A stretch of 64,000 nt of DNA. It comes from DTLA01 sp034436295 (GTDB lineage: Bacteria > Chloroflexota > Anaerolineae > DTLA01). A program made the position numbers and the translations under genes. The DNA lies in assembly GCA_034436295.1 (NCBI GenBank), contig DAOTVT010000071.1, positions 1 to 64,000 on the forward strand, in the 5' to 3' direction. A model generated the notes under the pieces. That model was not told the DNA's origin, did not search any database, and was given only the letters and a program-made list of their open reading frames with translations. Shown here piece by piece: positions 60,308 to 64,000 of this stretch. Each line of letters opens with the position of its first letter. Positions within the stretch are counted from its first letter, which is position 1.

Positions 60308-60745
60308 ATGACGAACAATGCAGACGCCGTGGTGGAACATGCCCGACAGGTTTTTCTCTCGTGCCATCACTGATCCGAGACGATTGTGATCGCCGTGGGC
60401 GATTACTACTTCGGCAAGGCGCCCGAGATTCTCATCCGCGCCGCGTGTCCGCTGGCCGGCGGCGCGGGGTGCTCGTACCAGGAAATGTGCGGGCTGCTCA
60501 GCGGCGGGCTGATGGTGATGGGCGCGCTGCTGGGCCGCGTCTCCATCTCGGAGAGCGACGAGGCGGTGCAGGCGCTGGGCCGCGAGTTTCGGGAGCGGTT
60601 TCGCGCGCTGGCCGGACACACGCAATGCCAGGCCATCCGCGACAGCCTTCCGGAAAAGGACAAGCGGTGCGAGCCGATTGTCGTGGGCACGGTGCGCATC
60701 CTGTTGGAACTGCTGGCGACGCAGGGCGTGGCGCCCAGGGCGTGA
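60308..60745 (+). CDS. C-GCAxxG-C-C family selenoprotein
   Basis: 145 residues if the TGA at 60371-60373 is selenocysteine (U22). HARQVFLSCHH-U-SETIV takes the place of the usual GYNC(A/S)E helix, so U22 replaces the first family cysteine. The rest of the motif is present (C47 PLAGGAG C55, MC61GLLSGGLM, C107, C121). The frame is continuous on both sides of the TGA. A SECIS-like hairpin begins 12 nt after it. GGGAGG before the ATG and a good promoter mark the true start. A caller ignoring Sec would start at GTG 60386 and miss the N-terminus. Probably a redox enzyme of unknown substrate. Confidence 0.88.
60386..60406 (+). promoter_or_regulatory. candidate bacterial SECIS hairpin
   Basis: GTGATCGCC (60386-60394) pairs with GGCGATTAC (60398-60406), nine pairs with one G-U, around a GTG loop whose first base is G. 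The loop starts about 22 nt after the TGA, inside the window typical of bacterial SECIS elements. Confidence 0.75.
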
Positions 60746-60763
60746 TGCGCGACGACGCGCCGC

Positions 60764-61756
60764 CTAGCCCAGCAGTCGCCTGCGCATCCAGACGTACATC
60801 GCAGCGGGCAGCAGCACCATAAGCGCAAGGGTCAGCAGGAACGCCGGATTGTCCGTCCAGGGGGCAAGACCGGTGGCGACAGGCCCAAAGAAGTTCATGC
60901 CGAAGAAACTGGCGATGAACGAGATGGGCATGAACAACGTGGTGATGAGGGTCAGGGTTTTCATCACGTCGTTCAGGCGATTGTTGACGACGGACAGGTA
61001 GGTATCCAGCACGCCGCTGACCAGGTCGCGCATGGATTCGTTGATGTCGTGCAGGCGCACCAGGTGGTCGTACACGTCGCGGAAGTAGAGGCGGCCGCGG
61101 GCATCTACCACCTCGTAGTCGTCGCGGGCCAGTTTGTTGAGCACCTCGCGCTGGGGCGCGATGATGCGTCGCAGGTTGAGGAGCGCCCTCTTGAGCGCCA
61201 GGAGCCGCTCCAGCGTGGCCGTGCGCAGCGACCCCGCCAGCACCTGGTCTTCCAGTTGGTCTATGGCGACGTCAATCTCCTCAAAGACCGGCATGTAGCC
61301 CGCGACGATCTCGTCGGCGATGCGGTAGGCGAGGTAGGGGGCGCCTCGCGTCGTGTGGCGTTCGTCGCGCTGGCACGACGTCCACACGCGGTCCAGGGCC
61401 GGCACGGGCATGTCGCGATGGGTTACGACGTAGGTCTTGCCCAGGAAGACATCCACCTCTAGCGTGTCCACGTGTTCGCCGCCGTCGGTGTCAAAGGCCA
61501 CAGCGTGCAGGACGATGTAGAGATAATCGCCCCAGTCATCCAGTTTGGGCACGTGGGACTCTTGCAGCGCGTCGTCCACAGCCAGCGGATCAAAGCGGAA
61601 GACGTTGCGCAGGATAGGCTCGCAGTCTTCGGGCTTTTCGCCGACGAAATCGGCCCAGAGCAGGCCGCCGCCGTCGGCGAGAATTGCGGCGAATTCCTCT
61701 GGGCGCACGTCGGTGCGCAGTTGGCCGTCGCGCGGACGGTAGAGTGTTCGGATCAT
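60764..61756 (-). CDS. corA: CorA-family magnesium/cobalt transporter
   Basis: 330 residues. Large N-terminal cytoplasmic funnel domain, a long helix with DHLVRLHDINESMRDLVSGVLDTYLS, and two C-terminal membrane helices with the signature GMNF loop (SFFGMNFFG). Pentameric channel for Mg2+, Co2+ or Ni2+ uptake. CAGGAGG before the ATG at 61756; the 33-codon extension to 61855 is unlikely. Convergent with the selenoprotein gene. Confidence 0.94.
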   Translation of the reverse strand: MIRTLYRPRDGQLRTDVRPEEFAAILADGGGLLWADFVGEKPEDCEPILRNVFRFDPLAVDDALQESHVPKLDDWGDYLYIVLHAVAFDTDGGEHVDTLEVDVFLGKTYVVTHRDMPVPALDRVWTSCQRDERHTTRGAPYLAYRIADEIVAGYMPVFEEIDVAIDQLEDQVLAGSLRTATLERLLALKRALLNLRRIIAPQREVLNKLARDDYEVVDARGRLYFRDVYDHLVRLHDINESMRDLVSGVLDTYLSVVNNRLNDVMKTLTLITTLFMPISFIASFFGMNFFGPVATGLAPWTDNPAFLLTLALMVLLPAAMYVWMRRRLLG

Positions 61757-61840
61757 GGCGCCTCCTGAGCGATAGGGGAGATGCGGGGGAAGTTTACCAC
61801 AAGCAAGCGGGAAGTTCAATTTGCGCGCCGGCCGTACATC

Positions 61841-61876
61841 CAAGGCGCGGCGCACTTCCGAAAAGTGCGTCGCATC
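61841..61876. repeat. dispersed palindromic repeat, copy E
   Basis: GGCGCGGCGCACTT and AAGTGCGTCGCATC around CCGAA; an imperfect dyad of the same family as 7015, 40661, 46770 and 57216. Confidence 0.6.
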
Positions 61877-61937
61877 TATGCTCGTGGCGCGGCCAACAAC
61901 CCTGGAACCGAGGCCTGGCCGTAGTACCTTATTCCTA

Positions 61938-61966
61938 TTGCGGGGGCCGGTATATCCTCGTATAAT
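61938..61966 (+). promoter_or_regulatory. promoter of the pilin gene
   Basis: TTGCGG (61938-61943), 17-nt spacer, TATAAT (61961-61966), 52 bp before the pilin start. Confidence 0.7.
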
Positions 61967-62017
61967 GGCGGTAGATTATCGGAGTAACCACCATTTAGTT
62001 TGAAAGGAGATGTCAAG

Positions 62018-62164
62018 ATGTTCTACTTGCCGCGGGAGAAAGGCCAGGGGTTGGTTGAGTACGCTCTGATCCTCGTGCTGGTGGCCGTGGTCGTGATCGC
62101 TGTGCTGTTGCTGCTTGGCCCGGCGGTCGGCAACGTGTTCAGCCAGATCATCTCCAACCTGTAG
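62018..62164 (+). CDS. Flp/Fap-type pilin
   Basis: 48 residues. Short basic leader ending KGQG, then LVEYALILVLVAVVVIAVLLL and a C-terminal VGNVFSQIISNL. The G-LVEYALIL junction with Glu at +3 of the mature helix is the type IVb (Flp) prepilin cleavage pattern. It would be processed by a TadV-type peptidase and assembled into thin adhesive pili. GAAAGGAG before the ATG, and a terminator follows. No tad assembly genes are in view. Confidence 0.9.
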   Translation: MFYLPREKGQGLVEYALILVLVAVVVIAVLLLLGPAVGNVFSQIISNL

Positions 62165-62210
62165 GTCGCGACACTCGGAAACCCACCTCTACAACTGAAT
62201 AGCCGAGGAG

Positions 62211-62239
62211 GCCCCGCTGTGGAAGCGGGGCTTTCTTTT
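62211..62239 (+). terminator. intrinsic terminator after the pilin gene
   Basis: GCCCCGC and GCGGGGC arms, seven-base loop, followed by TTTCTTTT. It ends 31 bp before the convergent GT2 stop. Confidence 0.85.
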
Positions 62240-62270
62240 GCGCTTGGGCGGCAGGACAGGCCCCGAGGCG

Positions 62271-63428
62271 CTACCCGCCGCCAGGCGCGCGAGCAACCCT
62301 GCGCCCCTTCCACTCGGCGCCGCCGCGGCGCGCCAGCACCAGCGATCGGACGGCAATGGCGAACGCGATGGGGATGGACACGGGATAGAGCAGGGCGACA
62401 TACAGGGGGAACTTGAAGCGGGCGCACGCGATGGCCCAGGTGGCGAGCATCTCGGCCACGACGACAATGGCGGGGCCAGGGGCGAATGCGGGAGGCAGCA
62501 TGCCGAGGCCCGCAGCCACCAGCACGAGGATGGGCTCCCACGCCAACACCAGCAGGTAGGTCCAGACGAACAGGAGCAGGGCCGTGTTGTAGCGGAACGC
62601 GGCGTACAGATTCTTGCTGAAGCCGGTCCAGGCTTCGCGGAAGTTGCGGTACATCCGACATTGAACGCGGTCCGTCCCATCCGCGAGCCGCAGCCGCAGG
62701 CCAGCCGCCTTGATTCGCGCGGCGAGAGCCAAGTCGTCCACCACATTGTCGCGGATGGCGGCGTGCCCGCCGATGGCCTCGTAGGCTGCGCGGCGGAACA
62801 GCATGTACTGGCCTATCGCCACCGAAAGATCGGGCGCAAGCCGACTGTGCGCCAAGGGGACCGAGAGGTACGAGTGGATGCTCCAGTACATGACCGGCAC
62901 CACCAGCCGCTCGCCCCAGGTAACCGCCTGCTCTTGCGGGAACACCGAGAGCAGATCGGCGCCGGTCGTCTGCATCGTGGCCACGGCCTCGCGCAGCGCG
63001 CTCGGGTGATGGCGGGTGTCGGCGTCGGTGAACAGGAGGAGCGACCCCTCGGCGGCCTGTGCCAGTTGGGCGCAGGCCCAGTGCTTTCCGATCCAGCCGT
63101 CGGGGCGCGGTTCGCCCTTGAGCACGCGAAGCCGTGGGGATTCGGCTGCCAACGCCTGCAGGCAAGCCAGCGTCCCGTCGGTGGACTCGTCGTCCAGGAC
63201 CAGCACCTCAAAGTCGGGGTAGTCCTGCGCCAGGAGGTCGCGGACGCACGGGCCGATGTTGTGCTCCTCGTTGCGGGCGGGGACGAGCACGGAGACCCGC
63301 GGGGCCGTGCCGACCAGGGGGTATTGGCCGATCTTGCGCAGCGCCCACAGGTTGCCCAGGGCGTTCAGCAGGATGATGGCCAGGAAAACCGTCAGGCTAT
63401 ACTGGTGCTGGGGCCAGAACCCGTTCAT
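62271..63428 (-). CDS. family 2 membrane glycosyltransferase (PlsY-linked, copy 2)
   Basis: 385 residues. Same architecture as 36868-38016: N-terminal membrane helix, VSVLVPARNEEHNIG, LDDESTDGT, the DxD in FTDADTRHH, VVDDLALAARIKAAG, and C-terminal membrane helices. Its ATG overlaps the plsY stop as ATGA. Probably a lipid or carotenoid glycosyltransferase; the acceptor is unknown. Paralogous to copy 1 and paired with PlsY in the same order. Confidence 0.9.
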   Translation of the reverse strand: MNGFWPQHQYSLTVFLAIILLNALGNLWALRKIGQYPLVGTAPRVSVLVPARNEEHNIGPCVRDLLAQDYPDFEVLVLDDESTDGTLACLQALAAESPRLRVLKGEPRPDGWIGKHWACAQLAQAAEGSLLLFTDADTRHHPSALREAVATMQTTGADLLSVFPQEQAVTWGERLVVPVMYWSIHSYLSVPLAHSRLAPDLSVAIGQYMLFRRAAYEAIGGHAAIRDNVVDDLALAARIKAAGLRLRLADGTDRVQCRMYRNFREAWTGFSKNLYAAFRYNTALLLFVWTYLLVLAWEPILVLVAAGLGMLPPAFAPGPAIVVVAEMLATWAIACARFKFPLYVALLYPVSIPIAFAIAVRSLVLARRGGAEWKGRRVARAPGGG

Positions 63429-64000
63429 CGCGAGCCTCGCAGCCGCCGTTGCAGCCAGGGGCGGAACCGAATGGGCTGCCGAAGGTCCGCGCGGTGCTTC
63501 CAGGCGAGGATGGCGGTGTTGCCAGCCCAGACCGCCAGGAGCACAGGCGGATGCCCGCGCAGCAGGAGATGCGCCAGCAAGCCCGCCATCCCCAGCATGG
63601 CCGACCAGGCGTCCACCGCGATCGTGAAGTAGAACACCCCGAGCAGCGCGCCGAGGATGATGGGCACTTCGCCCACGGTAAGCCCCGTCCAGATGCCGAA
63701 GGTTACGGCCACCGCCTTTCCCCCGCGGAAGCGCAGGAAGGGCGAGAAGGCGTGTCCCAGAACCGGCGCTAGCGCCGCGGCAACGAGCGCGGGGCCGTCC
63801 ATGCCCAGACGGAAATAGGCGAAGCCTACAGGGATTGCGCCCTTGAGGTAGTCCAGCAGGCCCGCCAGCAGGCCCACGGGCCAGCCGCCGGCGCGCCAGG
63901 CGTTGGCCGCGCCTGGGTTCCCATCGCCGTAGCGGCGGATGTCGGCGCGCAGCAGGAGGCGGCCGATCCAAACGGAGAACGGAATGGAACCTGACAGGAA
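63425..64000 (-). CDS. plsY: PlsY-type glycerol-3-phosphate acyltransferase, N-terminus outside window (copy 2)
   Basis: 191 residues visible; the frame is open to the window edge, where FLSGSIPFSVWIGRL is the first PlsY motif, so only the first few residues are missing. DGNPGAANAWR and RGGKAVAVTFG are the other two motifs, closer to the canonical GNPGATN/GGKG than copy 1. Integral membrane, first step of phosphatidic acid synthesis. The stop overlaps the GT2 start as ATGA, so the two are translationally coupled. Confidence 0.92.
   Translation of the reverse strand, partial: FLSGSIPFSVWIGRLLLRADIRRYGDGNPGAANAWRAGGWPVGLLAGLLDYLKGAIPVGFAYFRLGMDGPALVAAALAPVLGHAFSPFLRFRGGKAVAVTFGIWTGLTVGEVPIILGALLGVFYFTIAVDAWSAMLGMAGLLAHLLLRGHPPVLLAVWAGNTAILAWKHRADLRQPIRFRPWLQRRLRGSR

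Overview
The window is GC-rich, densely coded bacterial chromosome. I infer a thermophilic and/or anaerobic member of the Chloroflexota (Anaerolineae-like). The inference rests on a mevalonate-pathway decarboxylase, a DUF4012/DUF2723 cell-surface operon, a T-box on ileS, a two-domain protein disulfide oxidoreductase, cytochrome/NrfD respiratory genes, and many dispersed intergenic repeats. No 16S rRNA, tRNA, transposase, prophage or CRISPR array is visible, so the taxonomy is inference only.

Layout: 0.7-2.2 kb, B12-binding-type radical SAM enzyme. 2.2-6.9 kb (minus), T-box-controlled ileS with a DksA/TraR-type zinc protein and lspA. 7.4-10 kb, NarL-type two-component pair. 10-17 kb (minus), a MacAB-type efflux operon interrupted by a large membrane glycosyltransferase gene. 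17.2-20.6 kb (minus), NrfD / 4Fe-4S / octaheme cytochrome c complex with a 40-residue membrane protein, divergent from a Cys-rich membrane protein. 21.4-32.4 kb (plus), M55 aminopeptidase, a repeat-helix protein, smc, an O6-alkylguanine methyltransferase, a ThDP enzyme and mutS. 32.4-33.4 kb, two hairpin-repeat arrays around a GxxExxY gene. 33.4-41.9 kb, tyrS, a LacI regulator, a mevalonate-type decarboxylase, a PlsY/GT2 pair, DNA-alkylation repair, a PAS/zinc protein, a selenocysteine-containing thioredoxin-fold protein and Hsp20. 42-51.6 kb, a nuclease-like protein, a radical SAM/Tat-protein pair, a second PAS/zinc protein and the GT2-DUF2723-DUF4012 operon. 51.6-53.7 kb (minus), mreBC. 53.9-64 kb, an IS1096-passenger-like protein, a creatininase-family enzyme, a DUF438/hemerythrin/PAS protein, hicB with a hicA remnant, a glmS ribozyme with glmS, a second selenoprotein, corA, a Flp-type pilin and a second PlsY/GT2 pair cut by the window edge.

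The most notable result is two reading frames interrupted by an in-frame TGA at a redox-active cysteine position: a UPYC motif at 40940, and the first motif position of a C-GCAxxG-C-C family protein at 60371. Each is followed at the proper distance by a hairpin fitting a bacterial SECIS element, so the organism probably decodes UGA as selenocysteine. A conventional gene caller would truncate both genes. Other strong signals are the glmS ribozyme directly behind a decayed hicA, a 32-bp direct repeat bracketing the segment that splits the ABC efflux operon, degenerate 7-bp tandem repeats in four intergenic regions, and 68/69-bp hairpin repeat arrays flanking GxxExxY.
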